DNA of 27,075 nt from a virus. The notes beneath the pieces are model-generated. The model worked only from the letters and a program-made list of their open reading frames with translations, searched no databases and was not told the origin of the DNA. The position numbers and the translations under genes are program-made. The DNA lies in the IMG/VR virus record IMGVR_UViG_3300006923_000100, positions 1 to 27,075 of that record. One strand, 5' to 3'. Positions 21,351 through 27,075 of this stretch are shown here, one piece after another (position 1 is the first letter of the stretch; every line of letters starts with the position of its first letter).

Positions 21351-21863
21351 ATGTTTGATTGCTTAAAGAAACCAGAAGCAGATGTATATAGAGTTCTATT
21401 AGCGAACTCTCCTGGCGCTGTAGTTATTAAAGATGGACATGACAAGATTTTATGGTGTAATGATAAAGCATTACGTTGGTTTAAGAAAGATACAGTAGAT
21501 GAAGTGAAAGGGCACTCACCTACTAAATTATGGCCTATTGGTTCTCAGGAAAATAGTCGTAAGTTTTATGATATTGATAAAGATATTATGGAAAATGGGC
21601 AATCTCGGTTGGATATTACTGAAATAGTAGAAATAGACGGTAAAGACCATCTATTAAGAATAGATAAAATACCATACCGAGATAGTAAAGGAATAGTATC
21701 AGGAGTAGTAACATTCATATTAGATATGACAGAATCGCTTGAGATGCATATTTTAAAATATAATAGTGATATAGTATACCACGAGTTACGAGCTGGGCTT
21801 GGTAACATAATAGCTATATTAAAGAACCAAGAAGAGCGACACGATAGTCACTCGTCAGATTAG
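21351..21863 (+). CDS. PAS-domain protein with histidine-kinase-like H-box, no kinase domain (170 aa)
   Basis: Residues 15-130 form a PAS domain (NSPGAVVIKDGHDKILWCN, later LLRIDKIPYRDSKG and VTFILDMTE), the sensory module that binds small ligands or cofactors. Residues 139-157 (SDIVYHELRAGLGNIIAIL) resemble the H-box of sensor histidine kinases, with His144 in the place of the phosphoacceptor. No ATP-binding domain follows; the protein ends 26 residues later in a His/Ser-rich tail. The start is the ATG 1 nt after the previous stop rather than the frame's upstream ATG at 21264. It is the fourth gene of the plus-strand late block. Confidence 0.8.
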   Translation: MFDCLKKPEADVYRVLLANSPGAVVIKDGHDKILWCNDKALRWFKKDTVDEVKGHSPTKLWPIGSQENSRKFYDIDKDIMENGQSRLDITEIVEIDGKDHLLRIDKIPYRDSKGIVSGVVTFILDMTESLEMHILKYNSDIVYHELRAGLGNIIAILKNQEERHDSHSSD

Positions 21864-21874
21864 AAGGGCCATAT

Positions 21875-22231
21875 ATGAATAATAGAGAGGAAAATCCTGT
21901 CACTGCTGAGGGGTTGGCTGCTGTAAATGGTCTAGTTGATATTACTAGAAATGATATCGCAGCATTAGAACAATTACTAATAATGGGAACTTCTACAGAG
22001 AAGCCCATACTTAGTAGAGTGAATAGATTAGAAGAAAAACTTGAATCATTAACTGAAAGATTAACACATTTAGAAAAAGAGTTGGATTTACATATTAATA
22101 GCACAAAAAAGACATTTGAAGAAGGCAATGAAAGGATGAAAAAGTTAGAAAGGTTAGCATGGATGATGACTGGAGCAATTCTTATAGCAGGAACAATAAT
22201 TCAATTATACATAGCGTTCAGCAAAACATAA
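21875..22231 (+). CDS. Coiled-coil protein with C-terminal membrane segment, XhlA/holin-like (118 aa)
   Basis: A heptad-rich region (SRVNRLEEKLESLTERLTHL and LEKELDLHI) is followed by a basic stretch and one membrane span (AWMMTGAILIAGTIIQLYIAF) near the C-terminus. The layout is that of XhlA-like or holin-associated proteins, with an N-terminal coiled coil in the cytoplasm. It is last in the plus-strand block, just before the shared terminator. Lysis or virion assembly are possible roles; neither is shown. Confidence 0.65.
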   Translation: MNNREENPVTAEGLAAVNGLVDITRNDIAALEQLLIMGTSTEKPILSRVNRLEEKLESLTERLTHLEKELDLHINSTKKTFEEGNERMKKLERLAWMMTGAILIAGTIIQLYIAFSKT

Positions 22232-22232
22232 C

Positions 22233-22254
22233 AATGCCCCAATCAAGGGGCATT
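22233..22254. terminator. Bidirectional hairpin terminator between converging genes
   Basis: AATGCCCC (22233-22240) and GGGGCATT (22247-22254) form a perfect 8-bp stem with a 6-nt loop, followed on the plus strand by TTATTTAT and on the minus strand by T-rich sequence. It lies between the plus-strand stop at 22231 and the minus-strand stop at 22258, the expected place for a shared terminator. Confidence 0.85.
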
Positions 22255-22257
22255 TAT

Positions 22258-22623
22258 TTATCGTGCCATTTGTACTATAAAATCCATTATATCATCAAAG
22301 TCTTTTTGTCCGCCATCGCGTAAAACTTCTTTAGCAACTTTAGATACAGCTTTCATATCATTCTTCTGCATTGAATGAGCAACACCTTTCTTCACTCTGT
22401 CCATATCAATCTTTGCTTCTTTTAGCGGTGAGCCATCTTCTTTGACTAGCTTCAGGCCCATTTCCTTTGCGTAAGCTTCCAGCTCTTTGCGTGAAAATTT
22501 CTTAACCTTGCCAGGCTTAACATCTTTGCCGCGATCCTTTCGCTTCATGTCTGCTCTGCCTAAAGCACTCTTGCCTTCTTTTACTCCAGCCATTTTAGCT
22601 AGATCATCCATTGAACGTGTCAT
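22258..22623 (-). CDS. Hypothetical basic protein (121 aa)
   Basis: Not recognised. It is strongly basic and Lys-rich (RADMKRKDRGKDVKPGKVKK), with helix-forming regions (RKELEAYAKEMGLKLVKEDG) and the segment LKEA, which would fit a prohead-protease site (L-x-E then Ala). It is the last minus-strand gene before the shared terminator and follows the candidate packaged protein at 22639. A virion or head-core protein is possible. Confidence 0.65.
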   Translation of the reverse strand: MTRSMDDLAKMAGVKEGKSALGRADMKRKDRGKDVKPGKVKKFSRKELEAYAKEMGLKLVKEDGSPLKEAKIDMDRVKKGVAHSMQKNDMKAVSKVAKEVLRDGGQKDFDDIMDFIVQMAR

Positions 22624-22638
22624 TTTATTTTCCTCTAA

Positions 22639-23190
22639 TTAATTTAAATCTGATTTATAAACATATGCGCCTGAATCAGTCTCATATCGTGTATCACCAT
22701 TCTTTTGGTCAATTGATATAATCTTACCAACACGCTTTTTATTCTTTTTTGTATATGTGAGCTTATCGCCTACCTTATATTCAATTGCTTCCATGACATA
22801 AACTTCTTTGCTACCGAGCTTCTTCATTGCTTCTTTAGCAGCCGCTTTTAATGTACCTGATACGAACACTATTTCGTCATCGCTTGGATCACCCATTCTT
22901 TTTGTACTAAATGCCCAATTACCAGAACCTTTGGCTTTCTTGCCATGGACTCTTAAGTATCTATCGTGATTAATGCCTACCTTATATTCTTGCAGCGATT
23001 CTACTTTGATGGGCTTGCCGACAGGTTTGCCAGTCGATGTGACTTTTAGTAATGTTTTTGCACCCTGTGCCTTTGCCCATTTCATTGCTGCCTTTTGGTC
23101 TTTGTGTTTCTCTCGTACAGCTTCGCCATCTACTAGTATTTCCCAAAAACCCTGAAATGCTTCTGCTATAAATTGTTTAAATTGTTTCAT
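22639..23190 (-). CDS. Candidate packaged protein with SH3/KOW-like end (183 aa)
   Basis: It begins MKQFKQFIAE then Ala, a very good match to the T4 capsid-targeting sequence (IPIII begins MKTYQEFIAE then Ala), with cleavage predicted after residue 10. Two more possible sites, LQE (66-68) and VME (132-134), lie at domain borders, so it could be cut into pieces. The middle has WEILVDGEAVREKHKDQKAA as a small alpha/beta unit. The C-terminus (IEYKVGDKLTYTKKNKKRVG) looks like an SH3/KOW-type strand set. It is coupled by ATGA to the cytidylyltransferase gene. Confidence 0.7.
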   Translation of the reverse strand: MKQFKQFIAEAFQGFWEILVDGEAVREKHKDQKAAMKWAKAQGAKTLLKVTSTGKPVGKPIKVESLQEYKVGINHDRYLRVHGKKAKGSGNWAFSTKRMGDPSDDEIVFVSGTLKAAAKEAMKKLGSKEVYVMEAIEYKVGDKLTYTKKNKKRVGKIISIDQKNGDTRYETDSGAYVYKSDLN

Positions 23191-23777
23191 AAACCCATGC
23201 CCCGTTTTACTATTTTGAATACTTTGCTACCCATACTTTTTAATTTTGTGGGCAATCCTTTTATAAATAATTCTTCTTCATCTAATGATACTAATTGTCT
23301 CAATAATGATGCTGACATACCCTCTACACCATGTTTCTTTATGTATGCTTTTAGTTCATCTGCAGACATTGCTTTTAAGTCCGGGCCATCTTCATCCCTA
23401 TCACCTGATGATACAACTTCAAATTTATCAAAGTCCAATGAGAAATTACCATCCGCCTTAACATATTTGCCGAGGTTCTTTTTGAACTCTGGAACTCTAT
23501 CTGAGCCAGCGATAAGAGTAAATTCTTTTACACCTTCTTCTGACATCTGACCAGCAATTTGAAATAATGTTTTTAATGATGCATCAGTAGATATTTCAAG
23601 ATAAGGAAATGCTTTCTTTAATAGCATAGTCTTATCTTTGAATGACAGAGGATTCTTCTTTGGGTCTTGTGACGAAGAAGTAAATAGAATTGGAAGTGCT
23701 CCACGTTTCTTAGCTTCTTTAGCAAGAGTTTTCGCAAGCTTCTCGTGACCAATAGTCAATGGATTGAAACGAGTCAC
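23187..23777 (-). CDS. Cytidylyltransferase-like protein, 5' end disrupted (about 196 aa)
   Basis: The protein belongs to the nucleotidyltransferase fold of phosphopantetheine/nicotinamide-nucleotide adenylyltransferases. TRFNPLTIGHEKL holds the HxGH-type motif, and later are PILFTSSSQDPKK, LIAGSDRVPEF and SSGDRDEDG. The family usually opens with a strand such as VVxSFGR directly before FNP. Here VVVSFGR is present just upstream (23774-23863) but in another frame ending in TGA, so the frame given starts from a poor GTG at 23777. The gene is either broken or needs a frameshift. It follows an endonuclease gene that appears to have split its 5' end. Confidence 0.7.
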   Translation of the reverse strand: MTRFNPLTIGHEKLAKTLAKEAKKRGALPILFTSSSQDPKKNPLSFKDKTMLLKKAFPYLEISTDASLKTLFQIAGQMSEEGVKEFTLIAGSDRVPEFKKNLGKYVKADGNFSLDFDKFEVVSSGDRDEDGPDLKAMSADELKAYIKKHGVEGMSASLLRQLVSLDEEELFIKGLPTKLKSMGSKVFKIVKRGMGL

Positions 23778-23863
23778 CGTCCAAAAGATACAACAACGCG
23801 AGTATTTCCGCGGGCTATACTTTTGGACGGGCCCTCCTTTATGTAGTTTATAAAGTTTAACAC
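23774..23863 (-). pseudogene. Displaced N-terminus of the cytidylyltransferase
   Basis: A GTG at 23863 with AAGGA 9 nt upstream opens 29 codons beginning MLNFINYIKEGPSKSIARG and ending NTRVVVSFGR, then TGA. The last seven residues are the missing first strand of the cytidylyltransferase, and INYIKE then Gly fits a capsid-targeting cleavage site. The frame must shift by -1 at the TGA to enter the main reading frame. The GTG overlaps the end of the endonuclease gene. It resembles the 20-aa start at 24668-24730. Confidence 0.6.
23777..23830. promoter_or_regulatory. 11-bp perfect inverted repeat after a strong Shine-Dalgarno
   Basis: CCGTCCAAAAG (23777-23787) and CTTTTGGACGG (23820-23830) are perfect inverted copies with a 32-nt loop. 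On the minus strand the stem begins right after AAAGGAGGG and ends at the GTG at 23777. If folded, the stem would bring the ribosome site next to the GTG, as hairpins do at T4 gene 25. It also overlaps the frame break. Confidence 0.6.
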
Positions 23864-24627
23864 TTAGTTAATTCCTTACAATTATTAAAATGCCATCGTT
23901 GCATAGCACCATTAGCACCAATTTTTGAGCAATGTGGACATTTCAATTGTTTATGTTTCTTACCATAAAATGGATTATTTTTACCAGACATCTTTTTAGA
24001 TTTTAATCTGGTAGACTTAATTCCATTTTCCGTTTTATAAAATTCTTTTAGTGTATTGGAGCGTTTAATATTTTCTTGTATTATTTGTTCTGTTGTTTTA
24101 TTTTCAAATCTTTTTTTTGCTTCATTACTTAAATGTTTTTTAAGTTCTGGGTTATCCATTGCTGCTTTAGTTCCAGCAGATATATTCTTTTTGTGTTCTT
24201 CTGTTCTCTCATTTCCATAATTCCAATGTTTCTCTGCGGACCTATTTTTTGACATTGATAATTTTGCTTTATTTGTATGAGTCTTTCCATACATTCCATT
24301 TTTCTTGCCAGATATAGCTTTGCTTATTTTAGCATTTACTATTGGACCAAGGTTGCCTCCCTGTCCGCCGGATGCTAGATTATAATACATTTTATCTAAT
24401 ACTGCATTATGTTCTTTAATAAAATGTCTCTCTGCAATATCTAATTCATCTTTAGTATCATATACACCCAGTGTAGTTCTTCTAAAATTATTCTTTCCAT
24501 ATTTATCTATTGCAAGTTTAAGTATATCACCTGAGCCTAAATAATTAGTATCTTCCGTTCCAGTTTTTTGGCCAATATATTTTTTTTCATTTATTAAATT
24601 TTCTGTAATATAAATAAATCCGTACAT
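23857..24627 (-). CDS. GIY-YIG homing endonuclease with NUMOD3 repeats and zinc finger (256 aa)
   Basis: The N-terminal GIY-YIG nuclease domain is clear: GFIYITENLINEKKYIGQKT, then YLGSGDILKLAIDKYG, NNFRRTTLG and AERHFIKEHN with the catalytic Glu. Two NUMOD3-type DNA-binding segments follow (GKKNGMYGKTHTNKAKLS and GKNNPFYGKKH), then a C-terminal zinc finger (CPHCSKIGANGAMQRWHFNN then C). It lies between a 20-codon start peptide and the displaced N-terminus of the cytidylyltransferase gene, so it probably invaded that gene. Its start codon is covered by a hairpin next to a late promoter. Confidence 0.9.
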   Translation of the reverse strand: MYGFIYITENLINEKKYIGQKTGTEDTNYLGSGDILKLAIDKYGKNNFRRTTLGVYDTKDELDIAERHFIKEHNAVLDKMYYNLASGGQGGNLGPIVNAKISKAISGKKNGMYGKTHTNKAKLSMSKNRSAEKHWNYGNERTEEHKKNISAGTKAAMDNPELKKHLSNEAKKRFENKTTEQIIQENIKRSNTLKEFYKTENGIKSTRLKSKKMSGKNNPFYGKKHKQLKCPHCSKIGANGAMQRWHFNNCKELTKC

Positions 24628-24659
24628 CTTTATACCCTTTCACCAATGGTTATAAAGAT
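24626..24659 (-). promoter_or_regulatory. Hairpin covering the second endonuclease ribosome site
   Basis: Arms 24626-24637 and 24648-24659 match at 11 of 12 positions with a 10-nt loop. On the minus-strand RNA the 3' arm includes GGG of the Shine-Dalgarno and the A and T of the ATG, so read-through RNA would be closed to ribosomes. The late promoter at 24659-24666 would start RNA inside the 5' arm, leaving it too short to close. Confidence 0.75.
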
Positions 24660-24666
24660 ATTTATA
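24659..24666 (-). promoter_or_regulatory. T4-type late promoter before the second endonuclease
   Basis: TATAAATA on the minus strand lies 32 nt before the ATG at 24627 and overlaps the outermost base of the hairpin. By T4 spacing the start is near 24653, in the 5' arm, so late RNA would lack about half of that arm. It begins right after the stop of the 20-codon frame at 24668. Confidence 0.7.
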
Positions 24667-24667
24667 A

Positions 24668-24730
24668 TTATGATTTTTTCTGACCTCTTGCTATTTTGGC
24701 TTCTGTAACAAAATTAAGAAATGATTTCAT
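24668..24730 (-). pseudogene. 20-codon capsid-targeting start peptide, remnant of the interrupted gene
   Basis: The frame begins MKSFLNFVTEAKIARGQ and stops after 20 codons. FVTE then Ala fits the capsid-targeting cleavage site, and KIARGQ parallels KSIARGN in the displaced N-terminus at 23774-23863. Its ATG overlaps the upstream stop as TAATG, as a real gene start would. The best reading is the original start of the cytidylyltransferase gene, cut off when the endonuclease entered. Confidence 0.6.
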
Positions 24731-24981
24731 TAATCTTCATCCTGCATTCCGACTGTATACTCAATATCTTCCCATACATCAATAATAGCAGCAAGGTTGT
24801 GTTGCATCTTAGCAAAATCTTTCTTCATGCCAGGACCAAACTCCCTCTGTAATGATTTGGATATGTTACTATTAACATGCAAGAATTTTTCTAATTTGAA
24901 AATCATATCTTCAGTTGCATTGAATCCTGAAGACTTGCTATAATATTCATTTATTTCTTGAAACTCGTTTAATGTTTTCAT
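24730..24981 (-). CDS. Hypothetical helical protein (83 aa)
   Basis: Not recognised. It is helical and acidic, beginning MKTLNEFQEINEYYSK. This is near the capsid-targeting pattern but lacks the I/L-x-E ending in the right place, so packaging is uncertain. The middle has DMIFKLEKFLHVNSN and the end LAAIIDVWEDIEYTVG. It lies 2 nt after the membrane-protein gene and overlaps the start peptide downstream as TAATG. Confidence 0.7.
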   Translation of the reverse strand: MKTLNEFQEINEYYSKSSGFNATEDMIFKLEKFLHVNSNISKSLQREFGPGMKKDFAKMQHNLAAIIDVWEDIEYTVGMQDED

Positions 24982-24983
24982 TT

Positions 24984-25376
24984 TTAACCCTTAAATCCAT
25001 ATTTCTCTAATCCACAATGACCTGGGTCCCATGGCTCTAACATTTTCTTACAAATAAATAATGATGTTTTAAATCTATAATCCTCTTCGCTAATACCTTC
25101 ATCACCACGGAGTGTTCTTCTTAATCTATGAGTGAATGTCAAGTTCAAGCTCTTATGTGGCAATCGTCTATAATAAATTGTAGCATATACTACATTGAGT
25201 ATCACATCACATATATATCCAACTATTAATATTGGAATCAAAGGGAGCTGAGCAACCTTAGAAAGATTCTTCTTATTCTTAGCTATCATAATATTTATAT
25301 AAAGTATCCAAGTGACAAAGAATAATACAAATCCTGCTGCGAAAAAATATCCAGCATTAATTAATAATTGTTCCAT
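24984..25376 (-). CDS. Membrane protein (130 aa)
   Basis: Not recognised. Two hydrophobic segments, AGYFFAAGFVLFFVTWILYI and LPLIPILIVGYICDVILNVV, are separated by a basic loop (MIAKNKKNLSKVAQ). A long basic, Arg-rich C-terminal part follows (YYRRLPHKSLNLTFTHRLRR), likely in the cytoplasm, with a C-terminal CGLEKYGFKG. It lies between the ligase-like gene and the 83-aa gene. Confidence 0.75.
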   Translation of the reverse strand: MEQLLINAGYFFAAGFVLFFVTWILYINIMIAKNKKNLSKVAQLPLIPILIVGYICDVILNVVYATIYYRRLPHKSLNLTFTHRLRRTLRGDEGISEEDYRFKTSLFICKKMLEPWDPGHCGLEKYGFKG

Positions 25377-25409
25377 TAGCTTCTATTCCAAAGGTCGTAG
25401 ATATTATAA

Positions 25410-26639
25410 TTAACGATTACCAAATGATTGTGCTGCATTGAAGTTATTTCTACTAAAGGTTAGCCTGTCGACTAATTTTACAGCGCCTCCTGTTAGAACA
25501 TCGATCATGACGAAGCCCTCAGGCGTTGTAACTTCATACCCATCTGCCTTCTTGATAAATGTTGCCATTCCCTCAATCTTCTCTAACTGAGTTACTAACA
25601 TTTCTTTCGCGTCAATCATTGCTGATTGAATAGTATATAACAATATAAAGTCTCTTTCTGCTCTTTTGAGTTTCTTTACTAATTCTTGATGATTAGCAGA
25701 TTTCATATCCTTTGACTTTTGAGTCTTTACTTTATCTATTTCTTTCTGTGCTCTTGTATCTAGCCAATTGTAAAAATCTTTCATGTGTGCTTTAGGATTA
25801 GTGATACGCTGGCCTACTCTAATTCTAGCATTTACATGAGTTTGTACTAATAATTTCATTTGACTAGATTTAGCAAGTCCATCAAGGAACTTGAGATTTA
25901 ATTTCTTTACTAAACCTTCTATCTTTTTAATCTTTGTATTATATGCATTCGTTTCTCTAGCAGTCCACAGAGCATTATCTGATATACCAGGTATTGCTGC
26001 ATCCCGTACCCATACGTTCTTTGATTTTTTTAAAGAATTAATGTTGGCGCCAAAACTAGCAGACATAGACTCAAGCTGAGAGCCAGAGTAAGTAGTGTGA
26101 AAAACAATACCAAGCTTAGCAGAAGAAATTTCTTTATCCAAATCAGACCCAGCAGGAATTGCATACGCAATTGTATTGGGTTGAAATACTGAGTATTTTT
26201 GTCCATTTATTGTTTTGCTCTTGACGTCACCACTAGAGAACATCATATCGCCCTGCAGGATAGTTTTTATTCCCAGTGGCTTAAGATGCTTAAGAGCAAC
26301 TTTTAATTTATCTGCAAGGACTGGTGCGTGGCCATGGTTTTCGTCGATATCAGCATCAGTGTAATTTATCTTTGGAACTTTATTGAAAATTGATTTTGTG
26401 CCAACGAAGAATTGCTTTGTCTCTGGGTGCTCTCCGCAAAACACAGCAGGTGCGCCGTCCCACTTTAGAGTTAGTGAAGTATCATAACCTTCGCCGCCTT
26501 CCAGTTTTTCGCCAACTGATTTCAGCATACGTAGTGTTACTTTGATACCCTCTGAACCAAGCTCGAGGATATTCTCCTCAAGGTGAGTTAAATGCTTATT
26601 AATAGGTGCTTCTGTCAAAAACTGTAAAAATGATTTCAT
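25410..26639 (-). CDS. Ligase-like nucleotidyltransferase with capsid-targeting N-terminus (409 aa)
   Basis: Residues 1-10 are MKSFLQFLTE followed by Ala, matching the capsid-targeting sequence cut by the prohead protease. The rest carries, in order, motifs like those of the DNA/RNA ligase and capping superfamily: KWDG (K59-G62, the AMP-accepting Lys position), LQGDMMF (128-134, motif III), LGIVFHTTYSG (176-186, IIIa), EGFVMID (374-380, IV) and VKLVDR (387-392, V). A helical insert of about 150 residues separates IIIa and IV. In families with these motifs the Lys forms a covalent AMP or GMP adduct. The combination suggests a packaged ligase-like enzyme. The function is inferred, not shown; families of unknown function in marine T4-like phages look similar. 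Confidence 0.7.
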   Translation of the reverse strand: MKSFLQFLTEAPINKHLTHLEENILELGSEGIKVTLRMLKSVGEKLEGGEGYDTSLTLKWDGAPAVFCGEHPETKQFFVGTKSIFNKVPKINYTDADIDENHGHAPVLADKLKVALKHLKPLGIKTILQGDMMFSSGDVKSKTINGQKYSVFQPNTIAYAIPAGSDLDKEISSAKLGIVFHTTYSGSQLESMSASFGANINSLKKSKNVWVRDAAIPGISDNALWTARETNAYNTKIKKIEGLVKKLNLKFLDGLAKSSQMKLLVQTHVNARIRVGQRITNPKAHMKDFYNWLDTRAQKEIDKVKTQKSKDMKSANHQELVKKLKRAERDFILLYTIQSAMIDAKEMLVTQLEKIEGMATFIKKADGYEVTTPEGFVMIDVLTGGAVKLVDRLTFSRNNFNAAQSFGNR

Positions 26640-26642
26640 AAG

Positions 26643-27075
26643 TTATCCTGGCCATGCCATCTGTGTTCCAGCATCATAAGGTTGGGTTTGCCAGCCATGC
26701 TTCTTTAATAGTTTCATCAATACTGGATGATTATATATTCTGCTACCATCGTAATATTCTTCGCTACCTCTAAACCAAATACCACCAGCACCTTGTGATT
26801 TATTTATAAAGAAATCTTCAGCAGGTACTGCAACTGCATCTGGTAATTCTTTGTTTATTATTGCAATAAGCTTCTTAGCAGGCGTTGACCTTGCTTCATT
26901 TGCTGGTTTTAATCCTATTTCAATTTCTAGTTTTTCTTGTTCATCATCAAAGATTTCTTCTTGTGACTTGCCATATTTGTGGCTACCCTTGCCAGTTGCA
27001 AGAATATCACCGCCATTATATTGCTCGGACAATTGACCAAGTGCATCTATAATAGCATCTTCGACTTCTTCAGGA
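26643..27075 (-). CDS. Hypothetical protein, 5' end outside the window
   Basis: The frame is open to the right edge: before a TTG at 27032 it continues EEVEDAIIDALGQ with no stop or good start, so the gene most likely begins beyond 27075. The visible part has a Gly-rich opening (YNGGDILATGKGSHKYGKSQ), an acidic helix, and an aromatic C-terminus (GIWFRGSEEYYDGSRIYN; LLKKHGWQTQPYDAG). Not recognised. It ends 3 nt before the ligase-like gene. Confidence 0.65.
   Translation of the reverse strand, partial: PEEVEDAIIDALGQLSEQYNGGDILATGKGSHKYGKSQEEIFDDEQEKLEIEIGLKPANEARSTPAKKLIAIINKELPDAVAVPAEDFFINKSQGAGGIWFRGSEEYYDGSRIYNHPVLMKLLKKHGWQTQPYDAGTQMAWPG

Noticed and set aside
23770-23790. T4 gene-60-style ribosome hop across the frame break
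   Set aside because: A hop would have to take off at CGG and land on CGT, which do not match, and the usual matched codon pair is missing. It is kept only as one option in the frame-break finding.
23760-24730. Group I intron carrying the GIY-YIG gene
   Set aside because: Only about 70 nt lie between the end of the endonuclease and the downstream coding sequence, and about 40 nt between the 20-codon frame and its start. That is too little for an intron core, and no P7/R-S type elements could be identified. A free-standing insertion fits better.
19682-26808. TATAAATA on the minus strand at 19682, 25292 and 26801
   Set aside because: They lie well inside coding sequence (primase, membrane protein, right-edge gene) and not just before a gene start, so they were not called as promoters.
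1-27075. tRNA genes, CRISPR arrays, insertion sequences
   Set aside because: No cloverleaf-like sequence, spaced repeat array or transposase was seen; the only mobile elements are the homing endonucleases.

Overview
The window is a 27 kb piece of the genome of a T4-superfamily tailed phage (a myovirus), AT-rich and very densely packed with genes. The evidence is a set of recognisable T4-type replication genes: ATP-dependent DNA ligase (gp30 type), the RNase H/flap nuclease, both topoisomerase II subunits (gp39/60 and gp52), gp61 primase and dCMP deaminase. Perfect T4-type late promoters (TATAAATA) and candidate prohead-protease capsid-targeting N-termini support this. Class II (B12-dependent) ribonucleotide reductase, a MazG-like pyrophosphohydrolase and a RuvC-like resolvase point to the marine/environmental branch rather than to T4 itself. 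The host cannot be named from this sequence.

Layout. Almost everything is on the minus strand, so transcription runs from right to left. From the right edge: 27075-22258 holds a virion-linked block with several proteins that begin with a capsid-targeting-like peptide, including a ligase-like nucleotidyltransferase. This block is interrupted by a GIY-YIG homing endonuclease at the 5' end of a cytidylyltransferase-like gene. 20113-22231 is the only plus-strand block. It is driven by a late promoter, encodes a PAS protein with a histidine-kinase-like H-box and a coiled-coil/TM protein, and ends at a shared hairpin terminator. 20111-14503 carries primase, class II RNR, zinc-ribbon proteins, dCMP deaminase, the RuvC-like nuclease and small late genes. 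14405-8244 carries an SH3-barrel protein, a second GIY-YIG endonuclease, topoisomerase and RNase H. 8242-1 carries DNA ligase, MazG, an amidoligase, a P-loop kinase, a metallophosphoesterase and many small unknown genes.

Regulation can be read directly. Four minus-strand promoters share one design: a 16-nt element, 5-6 nt, a -35, exactly 17 nt, and an extended -10 (TGA + TATAAT-like). These are candidate early promoters. Six TATAAATA late promoters sit just before genes. At both endonuclease genes an inverted repeat would hide the Shine-Dalgarno on read-through RNA, while a late promoter lies in or beside the hairpin. That is the arrangement known from T4 homing endonucleases.

The most unusual parts are the packaged ligase-like protein, the PAS/H-box protein, the endonuclease-disrupted and apparently frameshifted cytidylyltransferase gene with a duplicated start peptide, the shared promoter element, and a homing-endonuclease zinc-finger fossil next to the RNase H gene. 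Several genes of 20-58 codons were read directly from the sequence. No gene-free stretch longer than 300 bases, tRNA or CRISPR array was seen.
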